The notes under the pieces are model-generated. The model did no database searches, was not told the DNA's origin, and saw only the letters and a program-made list of their open reading frames with translations. 64,000 nucleotides of DNA. Source: Curvibacter lanceolatus ATCC 14669. GTDB taxonomy: Bacteria; Pseudomonadota; Gammaproteobacteria; Burkholderiales; Burkholderiaceae_C. Where the stretch lies: the NCBI RefSeq assembly GCF_000381265.1, contig NZ_KB906253.1, forward strand, positions 186,001-250,000, written 5' to 3'. The position numbers and the translations under genes were made by a program. How positions within the stretch are numbered: the stretch's first letter is position 1; each line of letters begins with the position of its first letter. This document shows positions 6,921-14,934 of this stretch, one piece after another.

Positions 6921-7984
6921 CGCTCCTGGGCCTCGGTGACCGCCGATCCCCCTGGCAGACACAGGTCTGCCAGGCGTTGCGGATTGGCGGCGAGGCCGTC
7001 GAGCATGGACTGCAGCACTCGGGCCAGGTTGTTGAAGCTGGGACCTGGCTGCCTGGTTGTCTCGTCCAGGTACAAGGCCTGATTGATTTCGATTTGCAGG
7101 CCATGACGGCCGAGCAGGGGTTGGGCGTGACGGCGTATCAACTCGGCACCCATGTAGTGGCTGTTGACCCAGACCTCGAAACCCTGACTGCGCAGCAGAT
7201 CAACCACCCAGGCTGTCAAGGCCGGCGCACAGGCCAGGCCATTGAGGTGGCTCACGACAAAGTCCGGTCGGGGCAGATCGGGGTCGTGGTTCATGGCGCT
7301 GCCGACGGGCTTCATGGCTTGTGCGCTGATGTGCAGGCAATGGCCAAACCGGCCTTGCACCTGGTTGATCAGGCCTGCCAGGGCCTGGTGGTAGGGCTCG
7401 TAGAAATGGGCGATCCGAGTCTCAACATCGGCCACCGTCAACAGGTGGTCGTGGATGGGGATGCCCGGCAGAGCCCATCTGCGGATCAGGCCAACGCCTC
7501 GGCTCGAATGAATCGATGGACGCACAGTGCCAGGCCAAGGCGTGCAAAGCAGTTGTGGGTCGATATCGGAGGGCGCTCGATTGGCGTCGATCAAGGCGCG
7601 GTGAAACCGGGCTAGCAGCAGCGGCGCGCGCGCCTGGCAGGCGTTGAGCCAGAACTGGTCCACATAGGCGTCGCTCACTGAGCCGAGCACGCTGGCAGCT
7701 GCAGCGGTTGCCATTCCGTGGGGCCATTGGGCATGGCTGTGCGGCAGATCGATGACCAGTGGAAGCCCAATGGGTGCCTTGGGTGGAATGACCAGGTAGG
7801 CCGGATGGTCGTGCGCTGCCCACCCGCCGTGATCCAGGTCGGCGTAGCGACCCCCTTGCGAGAGCGCGCGGTCAGCAGGTTTGCCTCCGATGGAGGCAGG
7901 CTGGGCGCATTTCCCTGGCTCCTGGTTCAGGTAGGTTGGCGCAGCGGCCTCTCTCAATGGCGGGGATCGGTGGTGGGCAGACAT
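6917..7984 (-). CDS. N-formylglutamate amidohydrolase homologue with lost catalytic motif
   Basis: 355 residues, about 45 longer than the homologue at 2067 because of an extra N-terminal segment. The fold markers persist: PLVIDLPHS, FHRALIDANRAPSDIDP, the PYHQALAGLI helix, MGAELIRRHAQP and GLQIEINQALYL. However, the core D-x-HS motif (LDCHSM in module 1) reads ISAQAM, replacing Asp, His and Ser together, and the following DLHG reads HLNG. It is therefore probably inactive as a deformylase and may act as a binding or regulatory protein, or it may be decaying. It is the first gene of an operon with FliD-like, FliT-like and ArdB-like genes. It is divergent from the second IclR regulator, mirroring module 1. 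The start codon has no clear Shine-Dalgarno sequence. Confidence 0.82.
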   Translation of the reverse strand: MSAHHRSPPLREAAAPTYLNQEPGKCAQPASIGGKPADRALSQGGRYADLDHGGWAAHDHPAYLVIPPKAPIGLPLVIDLPHSHAQWPHGMATAAAASVLGSVSDAYVDQFWLNACQARAPLLLARFHRALIDANRAPSDIDPQLLCTPWPGTVRPSIHSSRGVGLIRRWALPGIPIHDHLLTVADVETRIAHFYEPYHQALAGLINQVQGRFGHCLHISAQAMKPVGSAMNHDPDLPRPDFVVSHLNGLACAPALTAWVVDLLRSQGFEVWVNSHYMGAELIRRHAQPLLGRHGLQIEINQALYLDETTRQPGPSFNNLARVLQSMLDGLAANPQRLADLCLPGGSAVTEAQER

Positions 7985-8000
7985 TCGGTAAATCGATGTT

Positions 8001-8015
8001 TTCGATAAAAACGAA
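8001..8015. promoter_or_regulatory. weak inverted repeat before degenerate amidohydrolase
   Basis: TTCG (8001-8004) and CGAA (8012-8015) flank seven bases, 17 bases before the amidohydrolase start. The spacing resembles the porin-side site at 4115-4129, so it may be the matching second operator of module 2, but the arms are short. Confidence 0.3.
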
Positions 8016-8081
8016 TGCTAGAGAGGTTGATATTGATTCTCAATACAGATAACATCAGATTTTGCAGAAAAACGCCCGCTG

Positions 8082-8096
8082 TTTCATTGTATGAAT
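8082..8096. promoter_or_regulatory. candidate IclR operator (module 2)
   Basis: TTTCA (8082-8086), five bases, TGAAT (8092-8096). The TTCA-N5-TGAA core equals that at 4215-4229. It sits just upstream of a TATAAT at 8113-8118, overlapping where a -35 element would be, which suits autorepression. Confidence 0.5.
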
Positions 8097-8112
8097 TGAT
8101 GGTTATGATAAA

Positions 8113-8118
8113 TATAAT
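8113..8118 (+). promoter_or_regulatory. -10 box (TATAAT) of second IclR gene
   Basis: A consensus TATAAT ends 11 bases before the ATG at 8130. A transcript from it would begin about 5 bases before the start codon, giving an almost leaderless message. No good -35 hexamer is at the usual distance. Confidence 0.4.
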
Positions 8119-8129
8119 AGGCTAAGAGC

Positions 8130-8882
8130 ATGACCGACTACACCGTTGCTGCTGTTGACCACGCTTTGGCCCTGCTGCTTTTAGTGGCCCATTCCCCAGG
8201 CTTGGGCGTGAGCGAATTGGCTGCGCGCTCAGGCAACACCAAGGCGCGCACCTTTCGGCTGCTTTACACGTTGGAGCAGCGGAGACTGGTGCAGCGGCGC
8301 GGTCGGACGGCCGCCTATTGGTTGGATGTTCAGGCGCTTTATCTGGGCATTGCCGCACAGGAGCAAGTGGATCTGGTGCGTTTGGCCCGTCCTTACTTGC
8401 TGAATCTTGCGGCCGCTTGCAATGAGAACGTGCAGATCCGTGTGCGTGATGGTCTGGAGTCGGTCTGTGTGGACCGCTGGCAGTGCGTGCACCATGAGCG
8501 CATTGCCAGCCGGGCGGGCAGTCGGCGCCGCCTGCACGCGGGCGCATCTTGCAAATTGCTGTTGGCCTATGCCCCTGAGGATGTGCGGCAAGCCTTGATG
8601 GCAAGCGAATTGCCGCGCTATACCGAACTCACCATCCACCAACCCAGCCGACTGGCCCTGGAGCTGAAGCGCATCCGGCAGCAAGGGTTGAGCTTGTCAT
8701 GCGGAGAAATGACCCGTGGCGTTTCTGCCTTTGCAGTGCCCATTTTCGATCGTCAACAGCAGGTGATGGCCGCCCTAAGCATCAGTGGTCCGACGCACCG
8801 TTTGCAGGCCCGCCAGGCCGAGCTGATGGCTTCGCTCAACACGGCGGCTGCCACCATCACTGTGGCCATTCAAAGCGCCTGA
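8130..8882 (+). CDS. IclR family transcriptional regulator (module 2)
   Basis: 250 residues, paralogous along its full length to the regulator at 4259. The HTH reads GVSELAARSGNTKARTFRLL, and the effector domain has RAGSRRRLHAGASCKLLLAY and MAALSISGP. It is divergent from the degenerate-amidohydrolase/FliD-like/FliT-like/ArdB-like operon. It carries an operator core identical to that of its paralogue, so cross-regulation between the two modules is possible. It lacks the roughly 16-residue C-terminal extension of the paralogue. A TATAAT lies just upstream and there is almost no room for a Shine-Dalgarno sequence. Confidence 0.93.
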   Translation: MTDYTVAAVDHALALLLLVAHSPGLGVSELAARSGNTKARTFRLLYTLEQRRLVQRRGRTAAYWLDVQALYLGIAAQEQVDLVRLARPYLLNLAAACNENVQIRVRDGLESVCVDRWQCVHHERIASRAGSRRRLHAGASCKLLLAYAPEDVRQALMASELPRYTELTIHQPSRLALELKRIRQQGLSLSCGEMTRGVSAFAVPIFDRQQQVMAALSISGPTHRLQARQAELMASLNTAAATITVAIQSA

Positions 8883-8903
8883 GGCCAGTCCACGCCGACC
8901 CTG

Positions 8904-9605
8904 TCAGCCTGCCTGCAGTCGCCGCTGGGCAAGGTTTTCCTCGGCCACGGCCTGATCAAATCCAGCCAGGCCGATCTGGTTGAGCACCCGCTTGAACTGG
9001 GTGGCCACGTCGGGCCGCAGCGCGGCCAGGCGTTGGGCCGTCTGCAAGCCGTGGGCTTGCAGTGCTGCATCGGGCACCACGCGCCAGATCAGGCCCCAGT
9101 CGCGGGCCTCGCGGGCGCTGAACTCATCACCCAAGAGGGTCAGGGCCTTGGCCCGTGCCAGCCCGGCCATGGCCGGCAGCGTGGCGGTCAGGCCGCCGGT
9201 CACGAACACGCCGAGCGAGGCCTCTGGCAGCTTGAAGCGTGTGCCCTCGGCGGCCACGACGACATCGGCATTGAGCATCCACTCGAAGCCGGCCCCCACC
9301 GTCCACCCATGCACCTCGGCCAGCACGGGTCGGGGATGGCCCACGAGGGCCTGAGACACCGATTGCACCAGCACCAGGTCTTGTTCGGTGGGGGCTGCCG
9401 ACACGTCACGGCCCGCGCAGAAGGCACGCCCCTCGCCACGCAGGCGAATGGCCCGCACCGCCGTGTTGTCACGCGCAGCCTCCAGTGCCTGCAGCAAGGC
9501 CTCGGCCAGTTCGTTGTCGATGGCGTTGAGCTTGCCCGGGCGGTTCAGCGTCAGGGTCAGCACGCCTTGCTCGGTGTGCGTCAGCAGTTTGGGTGAGGCA
9601 GTCAT
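8904..9605 (-). CDS. enoyl-CoA hydratase/isomerase family protein
   Basis: 233 residues of the crotonase fold from ATG at 9605; a TTG 21 bases earlier is possible. The family signature is present: LNRPGKLNAIDNEL, the first oxyanion-hole loop GRAFCAGRDV, and the second loop VHGWTVGAGFEWMLNADVVV with PEASLGVF. The first Glu usually seen in true hydratases (GGG-x-E) is represented by GAGFEW, and the second by PEASLG. Exact chemistry (hydratase, isomerase or hydrolase) cannot be fixed. No acyl-CoA ligase or dehydrogenase is adjacent. It converges on the IclR gene, 21 bases apart. Confidence 0.88.
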   Translation of the reverse strand: MTASPKLLTHTEQGVLTLTLNRPGKLNAIDNELAEALLQALEAARDNTAVRAIRLRGEGRAFCAGRDVSAAPTEQDLVLVQSVSQALVGHPRPVLAEVHGWTVGAGFEWMLNADVVVAAEGTRFKLPEASLGVFVTGGLTATLPAMAGLARAKALTLLGDEFSAREARDWGLIWRVVPDAALQAHGLQTAQRLAALRPDVATQFKRVLNQIGLAGFDQAVAEENLAQRRLQAG

Positions 9606-9753
9606 GGCAGCAGCAGGGGCAATCAAAGGTTCGCCATGGTGCCAGAGGCTTTGGTGGGAGGGGCCGAGGCGCGGAGAAAGACTGATGCGACGGCGCAGGT
9701 GGGTGGATCCGGGCCGGAGGCCAGTTGGGGCGGGCGTTTCAGCGCCTGGGGCT

Positions 9754-9948
9754 TCAAGCCAACTGGTCCAACCAATAGGCCAGCACGGCCAGCGTGATGC
9801 TCAAGGCCATGGCGGTGCCCATCATCCTGATCAAATACGGACCCAAGGCCATGCCTGGCTGGGTCAGGCCGTCAGGCCCTGCGACCCAGGGCCGGGTTTC
9901 AAGCTCGATCTCGGAGTCGCTGAAATAGGGTTCTGCGGGCAGTCGCAT
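9754..9948 (-). CDS. small single-pass membrane protein, unknown
   Basis: 64 residues. The first 40 are polar with several Pro/Glu residues (SEIELETRPWVAGPDG). The last 25 form one hydrophobic segment, IRMMGTAMALSITLAVLAYW, ending at LDQLA. The coherent polar-then-membrane design supports a real gene, but no family is recognised and no clear Shine-Dalgarno precedes the ATG. Confidence 0.45.
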   Translation of the reverse strand: MRLPAEPYFSDSEIELETRPWVAGPDGLTQPGMALGPYLIRMMGTAMALSITLAVLAYWLDQLA

Positions 9949-10368
9949 GCGGATTCATCTGGGCCTTGTTGTGTCGCCAGCCTAATCGCTCGAAGCTGAC
10001 CAAGGCCTGACTCGCAGTGTTGGGCAGGGCCTGCATGCAACATGGCTGCTAGCGTGTGAACAGCCCTGCCACCTGATCCAGCAGGGTGCCACGCACCAGA
10101 GAGCGGTGGGGCTCAGATGTTTCAGTGTGTAAATCCTGCGTTGCCCCCTCCCGTAGCGGGGCGATTCATCGGCCTTGGCGTCAAGCCCCCATGGGGCAGG
10201 CCTTGGGGGCCCGATCTGCCGCGGCGCGAGGCCTGTAGCCGCCGTGAATCGGGCTTGGGCAGAGACTTTTCTGCCCGTCTGCGCCCCTTTCAGCCTGATC
10301 GACAAGGTCGATGGGGGGACAATCACCTCTGCCGATTCGCGACAATCGGCGAACCGATTGAAAACGCC
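9949..10368. other. 420-base gap before the carboxypeptidase gene
   Basis: No convincing gene. The carboxypeptidase frame stays open upstream to 10117, but that stretch encodes no signal or domain. Near the 3' end a 7-bp stem, GCCGATT (10331-10337) and AATCGGC (10344-10350), lies 18 bases before the ATG and could affect translation or bind a regulator. Confidence 0.4.
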
Positions 10369-11622
10369 ATGCAAACCAAGACCTTCTCCATCCTCCCTGT
10401 CATCTTCGCCATCGCTGCGGGCGCCCTGGTGCCCAGCGCGGCGTCTTTTGCGGCGGGACACCATGCAAGCAAAGCCGCGTCGCCCAAGAAGGCCGTTGCT
10501 TCTGCCGCCGCTGCGAACGCCCTGCCGCCTCTGGCGGCGCAGACCACCCTGGCGGGCAGCCCGCCGGCCCTGCCCGCCAAGGCCTGGCTGCTGATGGACT
10601 TTGACTCCGGCGAGGTGCTGGCCTCAGCCAATGCTGATGAGCCCTTGCCGCCCGCCTCGCTCACCAAGATGATGACCAGCTACCTGGTCGAGCAGGCGCT
10701 GCGCTCCGGCAAGCTCAAGCAGGCCGATCTGGTCTCGGTCAGCCAGAACGCCTGGTGCCGAGGCTCCAGCACCGAGTCGTGCATGTACCTGCCGCTGAAC
10801 AGCCAGGCCACGGTGATCGACATCCTGCGCGGCATCATCATCCAGTCGGGCAACGACGCCTCGAAGGCGATTGCCGAGCACATGGCCGGCTCTGAAGAGG
10901 GCTTTGCCAAGCTGATGAACGCCGAAGCCCAGCGCCTGGGCATGACGCACAGCCATTTCATGAACCCGACGGGCCTGCCCGACCCGAATCACAAGTCGTC
11001 CGCGCGTGACCTGGCCATCCTGGCGCGCGCCATCATCCGCGACAGCGCCGACTACTACCCGATCTACGCAGAGCGCGAGTTCAAGTACCACGGCATCAAG
11101 CAGGGCAACCGCAATGCGCTGCTGTACACCGACCCCACCGTGGACGGCCTGAAGACAGGCCACACCGAAGAGGCCGGCTACTGCCTGGTCACCTCGTCCA
11201 AGCGCAACGGCATGCGCCTGATCACGGTCATCCTCAACACCAGCAGCCCTCAGGCGCGTGCCGACCAGACCCGCGCCATGTTGGGCTGGGGCTTCAGCAC
11301 CTTCGAGAAGGCCACCCCGTTCCAGCCGGATGCGGTGGTGGGCACCGCCAAGGTCGCCTTTGGCAAGGCTGACACGGTCGCCGCGGGCTTGGCAGCCCCC
11401 TGGACCTTGACCGTGCCGCGCGGCCAGCAGGTGCAGACGGCCGTGGAAATCAAGCCTGACCTGGAGGCCCCGGTGGCCAAGGGCGCTGTCATCGGCAAGG
11501 TGGTGGCCACCTCGAACGGCAAGCCGGTGGGCGAAGCCCCCCTGGTAGCCCAGGCCGAGGTCGAGCGTGCCGGTCTGATGCTGCGCGCCTGGCAGCACCT
11601 GGCCAAATTGTTCGGCAAGTGA
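10369..11622 (+). CDS. D-alanyl-D-alanine carboxypeptidase (PBP5/6 family)
   Basis: 417 residues; ATG at 10369 was chosen because it opens the signal peptide (MQTKTFSILPVIFAIAAGAL). It trims the terminal D-Ala from peptidoglycan pentapeptides in the periplasm. All three serine-enzyme motifs are visible: S-x-x-K in PASLTKMM near residue 95, SGN in IQSGNDASKA near residue 160, and KTG in VDGLKTGHTEEAGY near residue 263. A C-terminal PBP5-type beta domain follows. The protein ends with an amphipathic stretch (AGLMLRAWQHLAKLFGK) typical of the membrane-anchoring tail. An Ala/Lys-rich linker follows the signal peptide. Standalone gene with its own terminator. Confidence 0.95.
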   Translation: MQTKTFSILPVIFAIAAGALVPSAASFAAGHHASKAASPKKAVASAAAANALPPLAAQTTLAGSPPALPAKAWLLMDFDSGEVLASANADEPLPPASLTKMMTSYLVEQALRSGKLKQADLVSVSQNAWCRGSSTESCMYLPLNSQATVIDILRGIIIQSGNDASKAIAEHMAGSEEGFAKLMNAEAQRLGMTHSHFMNPTGLPDPNHKSSARDLAILARAIIRDSADYYPIYAEREFKYHGIKQGNRNALLYTDPTVDGLKTGHTEEAGYCLVTSSKRNGMRLITVILNTSSPQARADQTRAMLGWGFSTFEKATPFQPDAVVGTAKVAFGKADTVAAGLAAPWTLTVPRGQQVQTAVEIKPDLEAPVAKGAVIGKVVATSNGKPVGEAPLVAQAEVERAGLMLRAWQHLAKLFGK

Positions 11623-11723
11623 GTGCGCTTGGGCCTGAGCGACACGGCCTGACCCGAAGCGGGCGGGCGGTCTGCATGGGCTCAAGCCTGTGCCGCTGAG
11701 TCGCCGGGGCAGCCGCTCGGTGG

Positions 11724-11758
11724 GGGGCTGGTGTGAAGACGCCAGCCCCGTCGTTTTT
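11724..11758 (+). terminator. Rho-independent terminator after the carboxypeptidase gene
   Basis: Stem GGGGCTGG (11724-11731) and CCAGCCCC (11742-11749), then TTTTT at 11754-11758. It abuts the stop codon of the convergent GGDEF/EAL gene. Confidence 0.75.
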
Positions 11759-14700
11759 CAAGCCTCAAGCGCCTCGTCAAGCTCCAGCCGGGCTGCTGTC
11801 CAACACGCGTCCGGCCGCCAGGTGGCCAGCCAGCCGGCCACCTGCTCGGCGGGCATGGGGGGCGCAATCGCAAAGCCCTGGCCCCATTCGCAGCCCAGCT
11901 CCAGCAGGGCCAGACCGTGGTCCAGCGATTCAACGCCCTCGGCGACCACCTTGCGGCGGAACGCGGTGGCCAGGTCCAGCACGCCTTTCAGGATGGCCAG
12001 GTCTTCGGGGTCTTCCAGCATGTTGCGCACAAAGCTCTGGTCGATCTTGATCAGGCTGGCCGGCAAGCGCCGCAGGTAGGTCAGCGAAGCGTAGCCGGTG
12101 CCAAAGTCGTCGAGGGCGAAGCCGATGCCGATGTCACGGCACTCGCGCATCAGTCGCGAGACGGTGGCGGTGTCGTCTAGGGCGCTGGTCTCCAAGATCT
12201 CCAGCTCCAGGTCGCCCGCTTGCAGCGGGCTGTGGCGGGCCAGGGTGGTGCGCAGGCGTGCCATGAAGTCGGGCTGTTGCAGGTGGGTGGCATCGATGTT
12301 GACGCTGATCGGGATGTCCAGGCCCTGGGCCCGCCAGAGCTCGCGTTGCGCCAGGGCTTTGTCCAGCACCCACTCGCCCACGCTGGCCAGCAGGGGATTG
12401 CCCTGCAGCGGCTGCAGGAAGGCGCCGGGCAACAGCAGGCCCTGCTGGGGATGGCGCCAGCGCAGCAAGGCCTCCATGCCGCCCAGGGCCCCCGTGCGCA
12501 GGTTGACCTTGGGCTGGTAGAACAATTCGAAGGCACCGCTTTGCAGGCCCTCCTGGATGGCGGCCAGTGCCTTGTGCTGGTCTTGCATCAGGCTGTCGTG
12601 CTCGGCATCGAAGATCTGGTAGCGGTTGCGCCCGGCCAGTTTGGCCTGGTACATGGCCTGATCGGCCTGGCGCAGCAACTGGTCCGCATCAACCTCGCCG
12701 GATTGGGGGTAGAAGGTCACACCCAGGCTGGCCGACACCTCCAGATCAACGCCATCGAGGCGAATCGCTTGCGCGGCGCTGGCCCGCAGGCGTTCCAGCA
12801 CCGGCAGTGCATCTTCCTTGCGGTTCAGGCCGCCCAGCACGGCCACGAACTCATCGCCTCCCAAGCGGGCCAGTGTGTCGCCCTCGCGCAGCGCGCCCTG
12901 CAGTCGCTCGGCCAGGGTCTGCAGCAGCTTGTCGCCTTTGTCGTGGCCGTAGCGGTCGTTCACGGACTTGAAACCGTCGAGGTCGAGAAACACCAGCGCC
13001 AGAGGCTGGCATTGAAGTCGGGCCTCGGGCAGGGCAGCGTTGAGCCGCTCTGACAGCAGCACACGGTTGGGCAGGCCGGTGAGGGCGTCGTAATGGGCGA
13101 TGTGCTCCAGCCGCATCTCGTGTTGCTTCTGGGTCGAGATGTCCGAGAACAGGGCCACATAGCGCAGCACCTGACCTTCGGGGCCCCGCACGGCGTTGAT
13201 GGTCAGCATCTCGGCAAACACTTCGCCGGACTTGCGTCGGTTCCAGATCTCGCCCGTCCAGCGGCCTTCCTGCTGCAGCGACTCCCACAGCCGGGTGTAG
13301 AAGGCGGGCCCCTGATGCCCCGAGTTGAGCAGGCGGGCGTTGCGGCCCAGCACTTCGTCGCGGCGGTAGCCGGTGATGCGCTCGAAGGCTTCGTTCACCT
13401 CCACCAGGTCGGCCTCGGGGGTGGTGATCATGATGGCTTCGTTGGCATGGGTGAACACGCTGGCGGCCAGTTGCAGGCGCTCTTCTGCGGCCTTGCGTTC
13501 GCTGATGTCGGTGATCAGGCCGGCGTAGTGGCACAACCGGCCTGCGTCGTCCAGCACGGCGTGGATGCGCAGCAGGGCGGTGTAGAGGTGGCCGCACTTG
13601 TGGCGGTTGATGATCTCGCCCTGCCAGCGGCCCACGGTGTGCACCTCATGCCACAGCGCAGCGTAAAAGGCCGCGTCGTGCAGGCCTGAGGCCATCAGGC
13701 GCGGTGTGTGGCCGATGATCTCGGCCGCGCCGTAGCCCGTGACGCGCTCGAACGACGAGTTGACCGACAGCACCTGCGCCTGGGCGTCGGTGACGATGAT
13801 GGCGTCCAGGCTGCTCTCGAACACGCTGGCAGCCAGGCGCCGTTGTTCGGCCAGTTCGGCCGTCTTGTGGTCCAGGCGGCGCTGGCGCCAAACCAGGGCT
13901 CCGCCCACTCCCAGAAGGGCCATCAGGGCGGGCAAGGCCACGCTCAGCACTTGGCGTGCCTGCCGGGCCCAGGCGGCCAGCACGGCCCGCTCGTGCAAAT
14001 GCACGGCCAGCACCACTGGGTAGCGACTGGAGGCACGGTACGAGGTCAACACGGCTTGGCTTCCGGGCAGGGTCTGCTGCAGGGTGCCATGTTCGCGCTG
14101 ACTGAGCAGGCCAGCCACACGGCCTGCAGCCTCGTGGGTGCCGGTGTGCTCGCTCAGGCTGGACGACATCAGCAGCACATCGTCGTAGCGCAGCCATTGC
14201 ACATGGCCCAGGGGGTCGGGCAAGAGGTGGGTGGCATGGTTCAGGAAGTAGTCGGGGTTCAGGCTGGCCAGCAGCCAGCGGCGTTGTGGGTTGCCGCTCA
14301 GGCGCTTGAGTGCCGGCACAAAGCTTGGCGCATCGGGCGCGATGCCCTGGGGTGCCACCAGCCGCTCTGCCGAGTGCAAGTCGCGCCCGATCTGGGGCAT
14401 GCCGATGCGCAGCACATCGGCCTCGATCGCTGCCGAAGGAAAGTAGCTGGCAAGGTCGACCCACATGCCCAGGTTGGCCGCATCGGTGCTGGCCACGACC
14501 CGGCCCTGCTCATCGAGCACGGACAGCGAACGCAGCGAGGGCGAGGGTCGCAGCAGGTCGAGCAGGCGGGGTGTGAGCGGCTCGACCGGCCTGGGGGTGT
14601 TCAGGCCGTGGGCACTGAAATCGACAATCTGCAGCGTCTGGGTCAGGTGCTCTTCAAAGTTGCGGGCGTGGATTTCGGCGGTCTGCCTGGCGTTGTCGAG

Positions 14701-14934
14701 CGCGTCGTTGCGCGACTTCCAAAGAAAGCCGCCGAGCGCGGCCAGCCAGCCGAACAGAAGTATCAGCAACAGGGCCGCCAGCAGCGAGCCCTTGCGAACG
14801 GCGCTGGAGACTGGTCGGCCCGACGACCCTGTCAGGGCGGGTGGAGCGTTTGGAACGGGCGGCTCGCCCGGTGTGCGTGACACGGGCGCGGGCCTACCGG
14901 GCCACAATGGGCCCCAGCCCATAGCGGCTCGCAT
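11758..14934 (-). CDS. membrane sensor with PAS-PAS-GGDEF-EAL (c-di-GMP turnover)
   Basis: 1058 residues. TM1 is about residues 50-73, a periplasmic sensor region lies at about 74-320, and TM2 is about 322-345. PAS1 starts near 370 (SSLDAIIVTD), PAS2 near 495 (ANEAIMITTP), the GGDEF domain near 615-775 and EAL near 790-1040. The cyclase loop is intact (RLGGDEF, near 691). The phosphodiesterase side keeps EALLRW (near 819), EILET, DDFGTGYASL, IKIDQSF and AEGVE, so both activities could work. The start is ambiguous: ATG 14934 or 14922 would overlap the upstream binding-protein gene, and GTG 14883 would follow it closely. That coupling suggests the periplasmic binding protein feeds ligand information to this sensor. 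Confidence 0.93.
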   Translation of the reverse strand: MRAAMGWGPLWPGRPAPVSRTPGEPPVPNAPPALTGSSGRPVSSAVRKGSLLAALLLILLFGWLAALGGFLWKSRNDALDNARQTAEIHARNFEEHLTQTLQIVDFSAHGLNTPRPVEPLTPRLLDLLRPSPSLRSLSVLDEQGRVVASTDAANLGMWVDLASYFPSAAIEADVLRIGMPQIGRDLHSAERLVAPQGIAPDAPSFVPALKRLSGNPQRRWLLASLNPDYFLNHATHLLPDPLGHVQWLRYDDVLLMSSSLSEHTGTHEAAGRVAGLLSQREHGTLQQTLPGSQAVLTSYRASSRYPVVLAVHLHERAVLAAWARQARQVLSVALPALMALLGVGGALVWRQRRLDHKTAELAEQRRLAASVFESSLDAIIVTDAQAQVLSVNSSFERVTGYGAAEIIGHTPRLMASGLHDAAFYAALWHEVHTVGRWQGEIINRHKCGHLYTALLRIHAVLDDAGRLCHYAGLITDISERKAAEERLQLAASVFTHANEAIMITTPEADLVEVNEAFERITGYRRDEVLGRNARLLNSGHQGPAFYTRLWESLQQEGRWTGEIWNRRKSGEVFAEMLTINAVRGPEGQVLRYVALFSDISTQKQHEMRLEHIAHYDALTGLPNRVLLSERLNAALPEARLQCQPLALVFLDLDGFKSVNDRYGHDKGDKLLQTLAERLQGALREGDTLARLGGDEFVAVLGGLNRKEDALPVLERLRASAAQAIRLDGVDLEVSASLGVTFYPQSGEVDADQLLRQADQAMYQAKLAGRNRYQIFDAEHDSLMQDQHKALAAIQEGLQSGAFELFYQPKVNLRTGALGGMEALLRWRHPQQGLLLPGAFLQPLQGNPLLASVGEWVLDKALAQRELWRAQGLDIPISVNIDATHLQQPDFMARLRTTLARHSPLQAGDLELEILETSALDDTATVSRLMRECRDIGIGFALDDFGTGYASLTYLRRLPASLIKIDQSFVRNMLEDPEDLAILKGVLDLATAFRRKVVAEGVESLDHGLALLELGCEWGQGFAIAPPMPAEQVAGWLATWRPDACWTAARLELDEALEA

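Noticed and set aside
10117..10368. Upstream extension of the carboxypeptidase gene
   Set aside because: Gives 84 residues before a clear signal peptide and no domain sequence; ATG 10369 is preferred.
13708..14880. Plus-strand open frame of 390 codons opposite the GGDEF/EAL gene
   Set aside because: Shadow of a conserved sensor gene; composition is Gln/Gly/His-rich and no start signal is present.
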